A stretch of 64,000 bases of DNA. Origin: Calycina herbarum. Its lineage: Eukaryota; Ascomycota; Leotiomycetes; Helotiales; Pezizellaceae. The stretch lies in assembly GCA_001414485.1 (NCBI GenBank), contig LLEY01000109.1, positions 1 to 64,000 of the forward strand. The letters are read 5' to 3'. Below, in pieces: positions 46,325-58,654 of this stretch (position 1 is the stretch's first letter; every line of letters begins with the position of its first letter). The notes beneath the pieces were generated by a model. That model was not told the DNA's origin, ran no database searches, and saw only the letters and a list, made by a program, of their open reading frames with translations. The position numbers and the translations under genes were made by a program.

Positions 46325-48186
46325 ATGGCAGCTTCGCAGCTCAGCCCTCGACACAAGCTCAGTCCACAGAGCAATGGCGTCTCTCCTCGCAGCCAGTCTG
46401 CCTCCAGGTTTCACGGCTGCTCCAGAATCACCGACTACGAAATACTAGGGAAGCTGGGAGAAGGAACTTTTGGAGAAGTCCACCGCGCGAAGTCAAAGAA
46501 GACGCAGAAAGTTGTCGCATTAAAGAAGATTCTTATGCACAATGAGAAGGATGGATTTCCAATCACGGCCCTGCGAGAGATCAAGCTCCTCAAGCTTCTC
46601 GACCATCCCAATATCCTCAGACTAGAAGAGATGGCAGTCGAACACCACGCCAAAACCGATAAAGACAAACGGAAGCGCGCCATTATGTACATGGTGACTC
46701 CTTATATGGACCACGATTTGTCTGGACTCCTCGAAAACCCGGATGTCCCCAAGTTTACGGAACCTCAGATCAAGTGTTACATGATACAACTGCTCGAAGG
46801 CCTCGCATATCTCCATGACCAACACATTTTGCACAGAGATATGAAGGCTGCAAATTTACTCATCAACAATCAAGGAATCTTACAAATTGCGGATTTCGGT
46901 CTGGCGCGACATTATGATGGACCAGTCCCGATTGCGAAGAGAGGTGGAGGTGAAGCTGTGAGAGATTATACAACGCTCGTCGTGACGAGATGGTATCGTC
47001 CTCCAGAGCTGTTATTGGGAATGAAGAGATATACAACGGCTATTGATTTATGGGGAGTTGGGTAGGTTCATTTCAGGAAGCTTTTGCTACAGTTTTGGGA
47101 TTTTGCTAACTCTTTATACAGTTGCGTCTTTGGTGAGATGTTATATGGCAAACCAATTCTGTCTGGAGATAGCGACCAGAATCAGTTGAAAATCATATTT
47201 GATTTGGTTGGTACTCCAACAGAAGCTACTATGCCAGGATGGAGGAGTTTGCCTAATGCGGAAGGCTTGAACATTGTTCCCCATCCCAAAACTCTTCATC
47301 AACGTTTCAGAGCGTAAGTAAACATTCTTGATTTCTTCTGGTACTGAAACTAACAAACCACAGATATGGCTCAGGTGCATGCCAGCTACTTGATGATTTA
47401 CTCAACCTCGACTACCGTACACGTTTAAATGCCCTTGATGCTTTAGAACACCCTTACTTCAAGGCTAGTCCCAAGCCAGCAAAACCCGGAGACATCCCCG
47501 TATTTGAATCCTCTCACGAGCTAGATCGCCGCAAGAACAAAGGCCAAAAAGCCGGACCTCCACCTGCACCAAAGGGTGGAACTGTCGGCATGGGTCCAAC
47601 TGGTGGTTGGGGAGAAGCAGGACCCAATGGAAACCAAAATTATTCTCATGGTGATGGATATGGTCGACATCACAATGGAAGTCGATATCCCCCTCCTCCA
47701 CATGGCGGTTACGGTCGGAATGGTGTTCCTCCCCCACCACCACCAGAGGGTGAGCGAAGACCTGCTTGGAGACGAGATGATAGACCCGACCCTCGAGGAC
47801 TTCCACCTAGACCACCTCCACAAGCTGAATATCACGAGCGGCCTGATGGAAGATATAGATCTGCCTCGAGAGAGGTTGATCGACCCACATTACCGAGAAG
47901 CAGAGCAAGTGGTGGACCGAATGTTGATACTTATATACCCAGTTACAGCGGCGCAGAACCGGTGCGAAGAGATGATCGGAGAGATGACAGACGAAGACGT
48001 GATGATCGGGTGGACCGAGATGATCGCCGACATCATGGGGATCGTGAGAGGGATTATGATGATCGAAGTCGGAGTGGGCGGACGAGAAGTAGGAGTCGAA
48101 GTCCAATCCGGGAGCGTGACCGAGATCGTATCAGGGAAAGAGAACCTCTTGATAGGGAGAGGGAGAGGGAGATGTATCGGCGTTGA
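46325..48186 (+). CDS. BUR1: BUR1/CDK9-type transcriptional cyclin-dependent kinase
   Basis: 583 residues from exons 46325-47061, 47122-47313 and 47364-48186. The kinase phosphorylates RNA polymerase II CTD, Spt5 and Rad6/Bre1-linked targets to promote elongation. The kinase domain spans about residues 38-335. It has G-E-G-T-F-G-E-V (45-52), ATP-binding K67, the cyclin-binding helix P-I-T-A-L-R-E-I (79-86), catalytic H-R-D-M-K-A-A-N (D172), D-F-G (190-192), and activation-loop Y-T216-T with [14 protein letters not shown]. The C-terminal ~240 residues are Pro/Gly-rich and then dominated by Arg-Asp and Arg-Ser dipeptides, as in the Bur1 subgroup and SR-like nuclear proteins. HRDM replaces the more common HRDI/HRDL without touching the catalytic residues. 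Confidence 0.92.
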
Positions 48187-51100
48187 GCGAGGTAATTCTT
48201 TGTAATGTAACAGTAGTAACACGACGATTGTGGATTTGATATGCCCCAGGAGGCCTGACTGGCTGGCTAATAGCCACACTTAGCTAATAGAGAAGAGAAT
48301 CGTGCATCCTATATTGCTAGGAGTTTTGTTGTGTCGAGTGAGCTTTTCTTCGCACGAGATTTATGAAGGAGTGCGTACCCATATATTTCAGCTTACCCCA
48401 TCAAATACAGACAGACACTAGATATACCTCAAGTTTGGAAAGAATATAAGATTTGTTTTCTTCAGCTCTTAATGCCCTTCTATTTTCCCGGTTTCCAGCT
48501 CTTGCTTTCCAAACCAGATAAGATACTTATCGCTTGTTGGTTATATATATGACCTATTGACATGGTGTTATGGTTCCACCATGCACAACAACAGCAACTT
48601 AAACAAAATCTCTGTGGATGGTTTCAAAGTGCCCGAGGCTTGGAATTATACTATTCGCGGTTTATGGCGGGTATGAAGAATTCGTGGAACGAGCTGGTGA
48701 GGGATGCAATGAGGAATTGTGTTAGGAACTCCAAGGGGATTTGCTGTCGAATTTTTTACTATTGCCGATTATCCTCTAGATCCTCTCTCTTTGATTCTCA
48801 TTTGTTTTTACAGGACCCGGGTGCTCTGGAAGGATTATATGGCAATGTTCTCGCTGGGTGTGAGTGGGACTTGTTTAAAGGGTGTGGACTTGTTTAAAGG
48901 GTGTGGACTTTGCAAGGGATGGAGGAAGAGAAGGGCCTCTGGAAAGACCTGAAGTTTAAGGAGGTAAGTACTCTGCTGCTCGAGTACATTGCGAAGTTTG
49001 CTTATGGATGGTCGAAGTACGAGAAGAGCACACACCCAGCCCCCTATTTTCCACGAAGCTGGAAAGGATTTGTACAGCTGGATCGGGTTGGGGAATTTTG
49101 TATATCTCATGAGAAAGCTTAGTAGTTGATTCATCGTGATCTTGCTTAAATTCCAAATTCTTTTAGAGACTCGAGGCAATGAAGCACAGTAGAAGCCTGA
49201 ATAATTTACCTAGAGGTGGCTAGACTGCTAAACACATCTTTTATTATTACGACGGGGGTGCTATAAAGACTCTCCGGGTTGAGGTGGTCTCATTATTAGG
49301 CATTTGTTTGAGTAATAGTGTTGTGTGAGATGGTTTGAGTTAAATAATTGAGGGAGAGTTGACCTCCGACATCAATTTAATTTTACTTTCCTAGATATTC
49401 GGGTTGAACGGCTATTGATGGATTTTGTTTCGTTGTATGCTGGATAATAAGTCGTGTGGTAGATTTATATCTTTACGAATTTTCCCCATCTCTTCTTTTC
49501 CTTACACTTGGAAGTCGCTGACTTATAAACTCCAAACCCCTATTGTTTCCTTTCAGAGGATCAGAGCTTGTTAATATATTTTCTTGGGTATAAAGAACTG
49601 AATTATCACAAGACTTTTCTGCTAGCAAGTACATCAAAATCGAATCAAAGCAACATTGCTGTTCCGCTGGGTTCTATGGCCGTAGCCGTACACCAAACGT
49701 CCCCAACACCAACACCAAATCCCCTAATGCCTGACTTCAAATCCACCTTCTAGAGAAAGTGGCTTTTTGATAAGGAAGTGCCAGAAATCAGTGATCTGCC
49801 GTCGAAAACCAGGGTGTTGTCGAATACTTTCCTTAAGTTCGAAGCTTTAGATTATGTTAGAGGAACATTCATATACTTCTTTAAGCATTAAAGACTGGTG
49901 CTTTATTTTTCAACAACGCTTTGAAGTTTCGAGTTTTGGGTCTCTGCAATCTTCACGATGGCTCAAGGGACTTGTAGAAAGATTACCGCTGGCGAATTTG
50001 GTACTCTGGCAAACCTTGACGTTTTAAATACTTCCTTGGTTGAAGTATTTCTGGATTCTTCTTCACAAATATGTTGGGGGGTTAGTCTCGGTGATGAACT
50101 TCTCAACTTCCACTCTGGATAAAGATACTTTGCTCACTTGAGTTTCTTAATGTTACTGCTTCAATTGGTATGAAAAAAATGCAAATTCTCGTAGAAGTTT
50201 TGATTTCTTCAAAGCTTGTTTAGCTATTATATGGGGGAGAATGGAGTCTTCTCAAGAGATCTTTTGACCAGAGTTTAGGCCAGACCTGTAGTCCATAAAT
50301 AGCGAGGATGCTGTTCTATGAGAAACTTATCAAGAAGAACGCTTATTTAACAGGATTATTGTCGTTTCGGGGCAAGGAGGCTAGATCTCGAAAATTGAGT
50401 TGAGGTACTAGGTTTATTTGAGGAAACGAGAGATAAAAAGAGTAACAACACGAACTGGTTTGTAAGAAGGTGCTTGAGGGAGAAGTTATGAACTTGGGGG
50501 ATTTATTGTCGAAATGGTGTGTGCTGTCGAATGATCTATTCAAATACAAGTTCTTGGTTTAAGAAACAGGCTCAAGGAGAGAAAAAGAAAGATTTAGGTT
50601 GAAGCTGCCCATACCGTAGAATATAGTTAAGTGTCTTAGTTCATGAACCCCAACTTCCAAGACTGTCCCTTTCGGGATATTTCTTTTTCTACACTTGAGT
50701 TCTCAGAAGTTGCTACTTGCTTGCTCACGAGTGCTTTTGCTCAAGGGTTGATATTCCGCTCGTGTATAATTGTCCTAAAGGCTTTGGAACATTGCCAAGT
50801 CTAAGTAGCCGTTGCAGGCATCTTATTAGCAGCCATTTATATCATGTATGCCTCAGCCTTCTGCAGATTCTTCTTTGGCTACTCGAACTCGCTGAGCCTT
50901 CAGCAACAGGACGTTAGGTTAGATTTTATCATGAGACGCGTAGAGTTGAGTAAATACGCTTCAATTTTTATTAAACTTAAGAAACAAATTAGATCAGGTA
51001 TATTTATCTTTATAATACCCTCTTTTTCTTTCACAGCCTGCCAGTGGCAAAAATGTTTTCAAGCTTGTTTTTTGCCATGTTTCTAAATGGTATTCTTTAT

Positions 51101-53360
51101 ATTGATTATTGTAATGTTTTTTGCTGTAACCTCTTCTTTATTTCTAGAGACTAACAATAGCCTTCTCTTTAGCTTTGTCTAGACCGTCTGATGTCATTCC
51201 CTTGGTTGAACCCAACGAGACACCGTATTCGGCGCTTTCAATATGTGGCGGTCGGAACTCTACTAAAACTTCTAAGAAACAATCTTCCAATAATATCTAC
51301 AGCCGAAAAGCAGAGCACTGTCGAACAATCCCTCCAAACTCAAGATATGGCTTATTTACTTGAAAAATCCTTATAAGTGCCTATAATATTATATATAAAA
51401 TCACTCAATTCCTTATCTGCTCTCTCTTGTTTTCAGTACTCACTGCAGCTCCGTCACGTAAGAAGAAGGCAAGTGCAATCGGGACTCGTTTGGCAAGAAA
51501 AAAAAAGTACAAATAGGTCTTTGCATACTCCTTTTGTGACTCTTTCTTAGCGAGGCCGCGCTTCTTCAACGAGTGTTCCCGATAATTCCAAATCGCAATG
51601 TTTATATTATAGACAGAAAGTACACAGCTAAAAATCTGCCAGGTATCACAAAAAACATTGAATAATTTCGCAATCCTGTACCCAGCGCTCAAAAAGGTAA
51701 TCATCTGACACCAATTTCTTCGAGAATTAACACAGTTCTCATACCCAGAGAATGCCCCACCTGAATTTCTTGTTGTCTTCTATTGTAAGGTTAATGGGGT
51801 TTTTTGTCGGGCAAGGTGAGAGTTTCGAGGAAGCGTGGAGAAGTCTGGAGTCAATTATGTTTTTGAGTACTACGATTGAAGGTTTAAGAACTTGGGAGGT
51901 GTGGAGGGGTTCTCTGCAGAGAGAAGGGGGGGGAGATATGTAGTGGTAAAACTTGGATATATTTTCTGTAGTACCACGCAGGGCTTTCTTAGTGTCCTTG
52001 TCGAGACTCCCGAGAGTATGACTTTTCTTTCTTTGCTTCTTTAGCTTATAAAAAAAACTAGGAATAGATCAGGCATCATTGTTTTTACGTGGATAGACCT
52101 CTTCCTGTCGCACTCTAAGATTTATTCCCGCTTTGAAAGTACACCTGACTGGACTTGCAAGTAGACCTGGATGATTACCTGTAGGGCAAATATCAACTGT
52201 CAGATGGTCACTGGACCAAATAAGAAATGTAATTCGTACCACCAAGAAGATGCTCCATGAATCGCAACATGACAGTTATTTTTGCAATTTCGAACCCTGA
52301 AAAATGGTACCTAACACCAACTTCTTTTCGTATGGCGCAATTGTTGCGCTGGCATCTCTCACAGACCTGCAGACCCAAGAGAAGCTACTGGCTCTGACTG
52401 CATAGAAATATCTGAAACAGACAACATAGAAAACGCCCCTGCTACATATGTACAGGTACAATAGTCTGGATTGCTCCACATTACGAGCTGCATATCTCGA
52501 GTGTCTTGTGCTTGGAGAAGTACCTCATTCTTACTCTGTAAAGAAGAGAGGCCAAGAGAGACTCCGAAAAAGTGATGTGTAATTCGGGAATGCCAGTTCG
52601 AGGACTGCAGATGTCGGTCCGCAGGAGTAGGTGCTCCGGGCCAGTGAGGAAAGGAGGAAGAAATCGGGTAAGGATATGCAAAGCTTACTGGGATGAGGTT
52701 ATTCGGACAATGGGGATGCATTCTTCGAGTGTTAAGGTCTCCTCCACAATGGCTAATTTAAAGTGCACGTCTGGGGTATTCTGAAGCAAGCACCTCATCT
52801 TAGAAGTGTCGTATTGGGCACTGAGTCTCTTCGTTCTGTGGAGAAGAAATCGACCGTGTAGAAAATGGAGGTTGTGAAAGGAGACTCGAGACTCGGGTAA
52901 GTTGGAGAAGTCTTGGATTAAGGGAATACCCAAGAAAATGCACATCGTCCCGGTCACCGTAGCCTATCGAGTCAGCACTTAAAATGAAGGTTCAATGCAA
53001 CCCTATTCAATAAATATATCGTCATTGGTAATTACAAAACAAGGTTACTATAACTCTTACTAGTTGTTATTATGAATATGACAGAAAAGACCAGTTCCCC
53101 AGAAGTTGTCGGATGCCCGATTTCAGGTACGTTTTAGTACTCGGGGTCTACACCTCCAGGTAGCCGTGGGGTGAAGCTAGAACCTGAGAAGATAATGTGG
53201 GGGACTAGAGACTCCACACACAAAAGCCAAAAGCCTGTACTAGTACGGACGTTGTATCTCAAGCCAACACAGGATTGAAAGGAGTTAGTCTCTTGTACCT
53301 GACCGCTAATTTAAGCCCTTGAGGATTTCCTTTTGCTCCCGCGCACTTGCTTCCGCTTGC

Positions 53361-53402
53361 CGCAACCGCAACCGCAATCGCAACCGCAATCGCAACCGCA
53401 AC
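53361..53402 (+). repeat. Seven-unit hexanucleotide array (CGCAAY)
   Basis: Seven consecutive CGCAAC/CGCAAT units, three of the alternation points differing by C/T. It is non-coding as far as can be judged. Confidence 0.9.
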
Positions 53403-53802
53403 CCAAAATCCCACGTTGAGCGGTATTTGTTTCCTGTTGACCCCACTATCTCCCAATACAAAAGTGTCCGGCCTCACCGTCGTCGCAATTCCAAGACGTC
53501 TCGTCTCTCGTCTGATCCTCGTCTACCATGCATTAACTCTGTTGATTATCTTTGATGGATTTTCATCCTGCAGCAGGAGCTCCCGTTGACCACCTGAGCT
53601 GTGTCCACTAACATCGGGATATCCTGAAATTGGTCTCCCCCAGAGCTGCACAGTCAAAATACGAGTAGAATTACGTATTGAAGGTCAACCTGGTTGTGTA
53701 CTAGTCTTCCAATAGCTCTGTCGTTAGTTATCTTGGACTTCTTGGTGGAATACGAAGACACTTGATCATCACCTGAGGGGAGCATGCCTAGCATGTTGGG
53801 AT

Positions 53803-53841
53803 GGAAATGCTGAAATGCTGAAATGCTGGAATGCTGGAAAT
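53803..53841 (+). repeat. Short tandem array of GAAATGCTG
   Basis: About four units of an 8-9 bp word (GAAATGCTG/GAATGCTG) in the 5' flank of the next gene. Confidence 0.8.
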
Positions 53842-54258
53842 GACATGTGCTTTGCTGCAGGACAAGGCAGCTTGACTCGACGCCACTTGCTGGGATTTGC
53901 AGTCATCTACACACACCCAATCATCCTGGCCCTATTTTTTTTTTACTTGCCAGCGACTTCGTCACTAAAAATTGGAAGCTGGAACCCCCGCTCACTGGGC
54001 CTCCGGGGAGCAATTCTTACCCACGTCTCCCTAAACCCTATCCACTATCCACCAACCTGCCCTGCACAGCACTGCACTGCGTCTCCAGCACACCAGCACA
54101 CCGTATTTTGATCACAAGCTCCCAAGCTCCCAAGCTCTGGATTGCCTCGAATGCTTTCCAATTATCAACCAAAATCAGGATTGAGTAACTTGGAGTAACC
54201 AGGCGTCTGCCACCTCTCCCAGACTCCGAATCCTCAATTCCTCTGCAACACACCCGTC

Positions 54259-56235
54259 ATGTCAGACGCCGCTCCCCCGCCTCTGGCTAGACACTTTCCA
54301 CCCACTCCCGTCGAGACGACCGTCAAGAAGATCCGTCGATTCGCTCCTGAACCCGTCGAAACGACAACTCGCACCTCCAAGAAGAAGGATGAACCCCAAT
54401 CCAAACCCTCAGCTGAAAGGCAGAATGAGGGGGTGGACAAGAAAGATTTCGCTCCCAAGCGCCGCTTCGCCCCGGAACCGGTCGAGACCACCTTCAAGAG
54501 CAGCAAGCTGCAGTCCGGAAAGTCTGCAGCTACCACTGCTGAATCAACCTCCAAACCTGTCCCCGAACGATCAGCACCTACAGAGACTCCGAAGCCAAGG
54601 AGACGGTTTATTCCCGACTTGATTGAGACTACAACGCGGACCAAGAAAGCTGGAGATAGGCGCCCTGCCACTCTGCCAACTGATAAGGTAAGTGGCATGA
54701 TCTATTGACATTGACGGAACATGGCTAACTTTTTATCATTCAAGACCGACCTGACGCCTGGTGTCCCAAATATATACACACGTTCAAAGAGAAAATCTGC
54801 CAGACCTCCTGTCATTCCTCTTCCTGGCCCTCCCGAAAATACCCCGAATTCGAGCTTTCACAATACCCAAATTCACCCTATACCCCCTCGAAGGCAGCAA
54901 TCAATGCGTCCCCATCCAAATACAAGACGAAGTACTCGTCGACAGGACTCTTTCCAGCCGGAATTGGAGGCCATTGCCTCCTCAGAATCCAGTTCAGATG
55001 TGGAGGAGGAATTTATTGAAGATATGGAGGACTCGACACCCTCACTTACCGGATCATTTGGATCTTCGGATGACTCGCATATGAGATTACAATTAGCCCG
55101 AACAAGAGAAAGCTGCGATGATAGATTTTCCGGCTATCTCCTTGCTTTGGCAGCAAAAGCAGCGGAGAAGCAGCTCCGAGAACAAGCTTTGGCTGCCTTT
55201 CCAAATGAATCTAGCTACGAGATTGTAGAACATTTCTATGATCGAGAAATAGACGCACCATCTGACGAAGAAGTGGTTGAGGGAATTGGCATGCTTCTGG
55301 ACGAACCCAAACTGAATTTACGGCGGAAATCAACAGAGGTTGGTTGGCATTTAAAGGAGATGCAAGAACACCAAGAGAATCTAAACAGGATGCGAGAAGA
55401 TGAAACGAACAAAAAAATCGCAGACGAAGCTACAAAACCTACCTTCCAAGACCCATTCTGGACAAATGGTATGACCAGCAAAAATGCAGGCTTCGCTCGA
55501 CCAGCAGGCAAAGATCCGAAAAAAGAGGCGGAACTGGATCGTATGCGAAAAGCAGCATCACCACCAATGCTAGGAGGCGATCTGAAATTTCGCATGTGCC
55601 CTTCCCCCAAAGCGACGAAATTCGAATCAGACCAACGGATCGACATCCAACCCAAAAGAGACGAACACGGAGGCGGATTGTGGGGCGGTTACTGTGTTGC
55701 CGAGGAACCCGGGGAGGTAAATGGATGTGTCAAAAGACCAACCTGGATTAATACTCCCAAACGAGAGGACCCCTTTTCTCACGCCTTTGGAAAAAGTAAT
55801 GGTACCCGCGATGGTCCTAGGATGCTAGCGGGAATCGATGAACGATTGAAGCTTGAAGCTGCCAAGGCGAAGGCTGAGGAGGCTATTAAGGAGGAATTCA
55901 ATGATGCGTTTGTGACGCAGGTATATAATTATCTTTCGCTTGGGTATCCAAGTCTGGCGAGGCCTTATGATGAGGAGCTTGCGCGGATTGCGCATGTGGC
56001 GCCGGAGGATCTGAGGAAGGATGATGCGAGTCAAAATGCGAAGGGGCATATTGGACTTGTTGATGCTCCTGGGGTGGTGGGGAAGGGGGGAAAGGAGAAT
56101 AGGAGGTGTGCCAGGTGGGAGGCTTTGAAGATTTATATTTTGGAGTGGGGACGGCAGCACCCTAGTATGTCTAATGGGGCGAGTGCGCCGAGTGCGTGGG
56201 GAGTACGGGCGAGAAGGGGGAGTTGGGCTATTTAA
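54259..56235 (+). CDS. Conserved fungal orphan with four FxPxPVETT repeats
   Basis: 639 residues from exons 54259-54687 and 54745-56235; no named domain is recognised. The N-terminal 130 residues are Lys/Pro/Thr-rich and carry four copies of a short motif: R-H-F-P-P-T-P-V-E-T-T (11-21), R-R-F-A-P-E-P-V-E-T-T (26-36 and 68-78) and R-R-F-I-P-D-L-I-E-T-T (115-125). A Ser/Glu-rich acidic patch follows (near 220-250). Then comes an ordered-looking region with aromatic and cysteine-containing elements (D-P-F-W; G-G-L-W-G-G-Y-C; R-P-T-W-I-N-T-P) and helical segments to the end (V-Y-N-Y-L-S-L-G-Y-P-S-L-A-R-P-Y-D). Basic repeats next to an acidic patch suggest a nuclear or scaffold protein, but that is a guess. 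Confidence 0.75.
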
Positions 56236-57478
56236 TGCGATGGCCCTGTGATGTTGTTGTGATTGCTTGGAGGCTTGAAGGCCAGAAGTATATATGAATT
56301 ATTGACATATCTTTACATTGCGAGAGAATGTGTGTGGTTGCGGGTTTGGGGGGTTATATTGAAAGGGATTGGGGATGCATTATATGGGTGGGGATTTTTA
56401 CTCTTGGAGCATTCTAGGGCTGTTTGCACAGGGTTTAAGGGATAAGGGGAATGATGGAAATTGTTAAGCAAGCAAGCAAGCGTGGCGTTTATTTTGAGAG
56501 AGTGTTGTGGCATAACTGCCTGATGAGGGTTGAGAAATTTGGGAGCTTTAAAAATTGTATTACTGCTCTTTTTTGATTTGCTTTATTTTCGTTGTTGATT
56601 ATTTCGATGATTAGTGTTTGCTCTTGTACATTCTTTTGTTTCTCCTTTCTGTACATGATGCAATGGGATAGACGGGTACATGTATTTGATGACGACTGGA
56701 AGCGGAAAGGTTACAAAGTGTATATGAAGGCACGGTACCTATCTACTTAACTAACTAATTCTTGGTGGATGAATAGATGCATGACTTGGGATTTGTCTGG
56801 GTGTGGGATTCGAGAGACTGAGTTGAGTGAGTGTGTGAGTGAAATGAGGATGTACCTTTTTTATGTACCCAAGTACCCCCTTCCCTCTCTCCTCTCCTCA
56901 AGTAACAGGAGCATTCTCCAAAACAACGGGAAATGCATATCTCGGTCTTGCCCTCCCTCGTTTTACTGTTATTCCCCGAGTTTTTAAATCCCCGATTTAT
57001 GCACCATGAGTTTCGGAATATTGAGGGTGTTTAGTGATTTCAAAAGAATGGCCGAACCGTTGATATCTACGGAGGAGTTCTGATGGAGGGGTGAGGTTGT
57101 GTAACCCGATAGGATGTTGGTGAGGATTACCCCGCCTATGTCATACCTACCCTACGGAGGTAACACCAACGTGCATCATCTGCATCAACGAGGATGCCGT
57201 TGAGCTTATTGGAAGTTTGTTGGGACGGCGATGATTTGAGCGTGAGAATAGTGTTATCAGGTTCAGAATTTGTTTGGATTGAGTAGGTGATGCGAGGTTA
57301 TCAAAGTTTTGATATCAATCCTGAGCTTATAGGCTTAACATCATCGCATCTCTAATATTCCGGATTCACCCGATCTCCCCTCCTCTTCTTCCCCCTTCTT
57401 CTTCCCCCCTCTCCCAGCAAAAATAAAGGCCAAAAAATATGATTTGGTAAATTCATTGTTAACAATGAGTTGATCTCT
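56236..57478. other. Intergenic, 1.2 kb
   Basis: 3' flank of the orphan gene and 3' flank of the tRNA gene. No ORF of interest; several long T and G tracts. Confidence 0.5.
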
Positions 57479-57577
57479 TGAACAGAGTGGGACTCGAACC
57501 CACGCCCCTTTCGAGACCAGGAAATTGTTATTAAGGTAACCTTAACCTGGCGCCATAACCAGCTCGGCCATCTGTCC
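57479..57577 (-). tRNA. tRNA-Leu (AAG) with 17-nt intron
   Basis: On the minus strand the 5' acceptor GGACAGA pairs with TCTGTTC (one G-T pair), with A as discriminator. The gene has TGGCCGAG in the D arm, a long variable arm typical of leucine/serine tRNAs, and the T arm GTGGG-TTCGAGT-CCCAC. The anticodon stem CCAGG/CCTGG frames loop T-T-A-A-G-G-[intron]-T, giving anticodon AAG. The intron (57523-57539) sits after position 37, the canonical site. Mature length is 82 nt before CCA addition. Confidence 0.92.
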
Positions 57578-58654
57578 TGATTTGTGATGCTTTTGATAGA
57601 GGGGGTCTTGGTTGTTTGGGGTACTGTTTTTGGGTGAGGAGGGGGAGAAAAGTTGAGCGGCATTTTGTGGGGGTTACAGGGGAAGGGGCCGATGTCGGGC
57701 CTGGGTGTGTGTGGGAAGGTGGGATTTTGAAGGTACGGAAGCTACAAAAATATAAGTGAGCTATAAAAGTGTAAGTGAGCTGCAAAAATGTGGGTGAGCT
57801 GGTGATTTGTAAGTAAGCTAGTGATTTATCAAGTAAGCCAAGCTTCAAGTTAGGGGCCAAAAAGTCGCTGTTGATCGAGTACCATCGATGGTCAGGTGAC
57901 AAATTGATACCAGTGGAATTCAAGAGATGAGGTAAGAATGGGAAAATAATACTCGTAACTCTTATTCGTGATTGTATAAGTATCAGTCACTGTTTTCATG
58001 GGCTTTCTATTACTTTGAGTAGTAGTTAGAAGAGTCCGGGATGATTTCAACGTTCTAGAAAGCTTTTGGATAATCGGAGCCTAGTCTAGAGCAAGAATTA
58101 CTACTTTTTGATGTAATAATAGAGGAGAAAGCTTGTACGATGAAAGGGGTGCGGCACTCATTTCCTTCTTTGTTCTTTTTACTGGAAGACATGTTTTGCT
58201 ACCCGAATCAAAGTTCGTGAATACAGACAAGGTTCGCGGATAACCTTTTCTGTTTCTTCAAATTCGCAGCTCCAAAAAATTAAATAGCTCGAACATTCAC
58301 CCATTGAGAATTTTTTTCCACCGTGGAGTGTTATTCAAAAGGAGTGAAAACCCATTCCTTATGTTATGGCTTCGATATGCACATGATTAACGATTTTGAG
58401 AAGGTATTGTTGATTCTATTTTTCGACAAGCATATCGTTTAAGTGAAGCAATCACTAGCATCTTACAGAAAATAAGCAAAGGAGAACTCTCTGAAATGAG
58501 AGCATCAAGTCGTTAAAGTATCAAGCACTGTCAAGCAGCAAATGAGAAACCTATAGTAAAGTGTGAACTTTTTATCTTCATTCTATTTACATCCAACCTA
58601 ATATATACATGAAAGATTTCCTTCTCCTCTCAAATTCTCGTCGAATCTTCTCAC
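57578..58654. other. Intergenic with a second GTAAGC/GGGGCCAAAA module cluster
   Basis: 57738-57875 repeats GTGAGCT/GTAAGCT words about every 25 bp and ends GTAAGCCAAGC...GGGGCCAAAAA, echoing 29507-29715. The remainder is 3' flank of the GH3 gene. Confidence 0.5.

Larger units (their letters stand above)
48187..54258. other. Gene-poor stretch, 6 kb
   Basis: No frame here has convincing protein character. What can be seen: a doubled 19-bp unit (48867-48904), two copies of a 28-bp TTGTCGA word (49799-49826, 50506-50533), a hexanucleotide array (53361-53402) and a 9-bp array (53803-53841). AT content is moderately raised at 50900-51420. It may hold old repeats, long non-coding transcripts or genes with very short exons that I could not resolve. 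Confidence 0.45.

Noticed and set aside
47576..48205. 209-codon alternative-frame ORF within the BUR1 tail
   Set aside because: Frame-shifted shadow of the Arg/Asp-rich repeat; the in-frame reading joins cleanly to the kinase domain.
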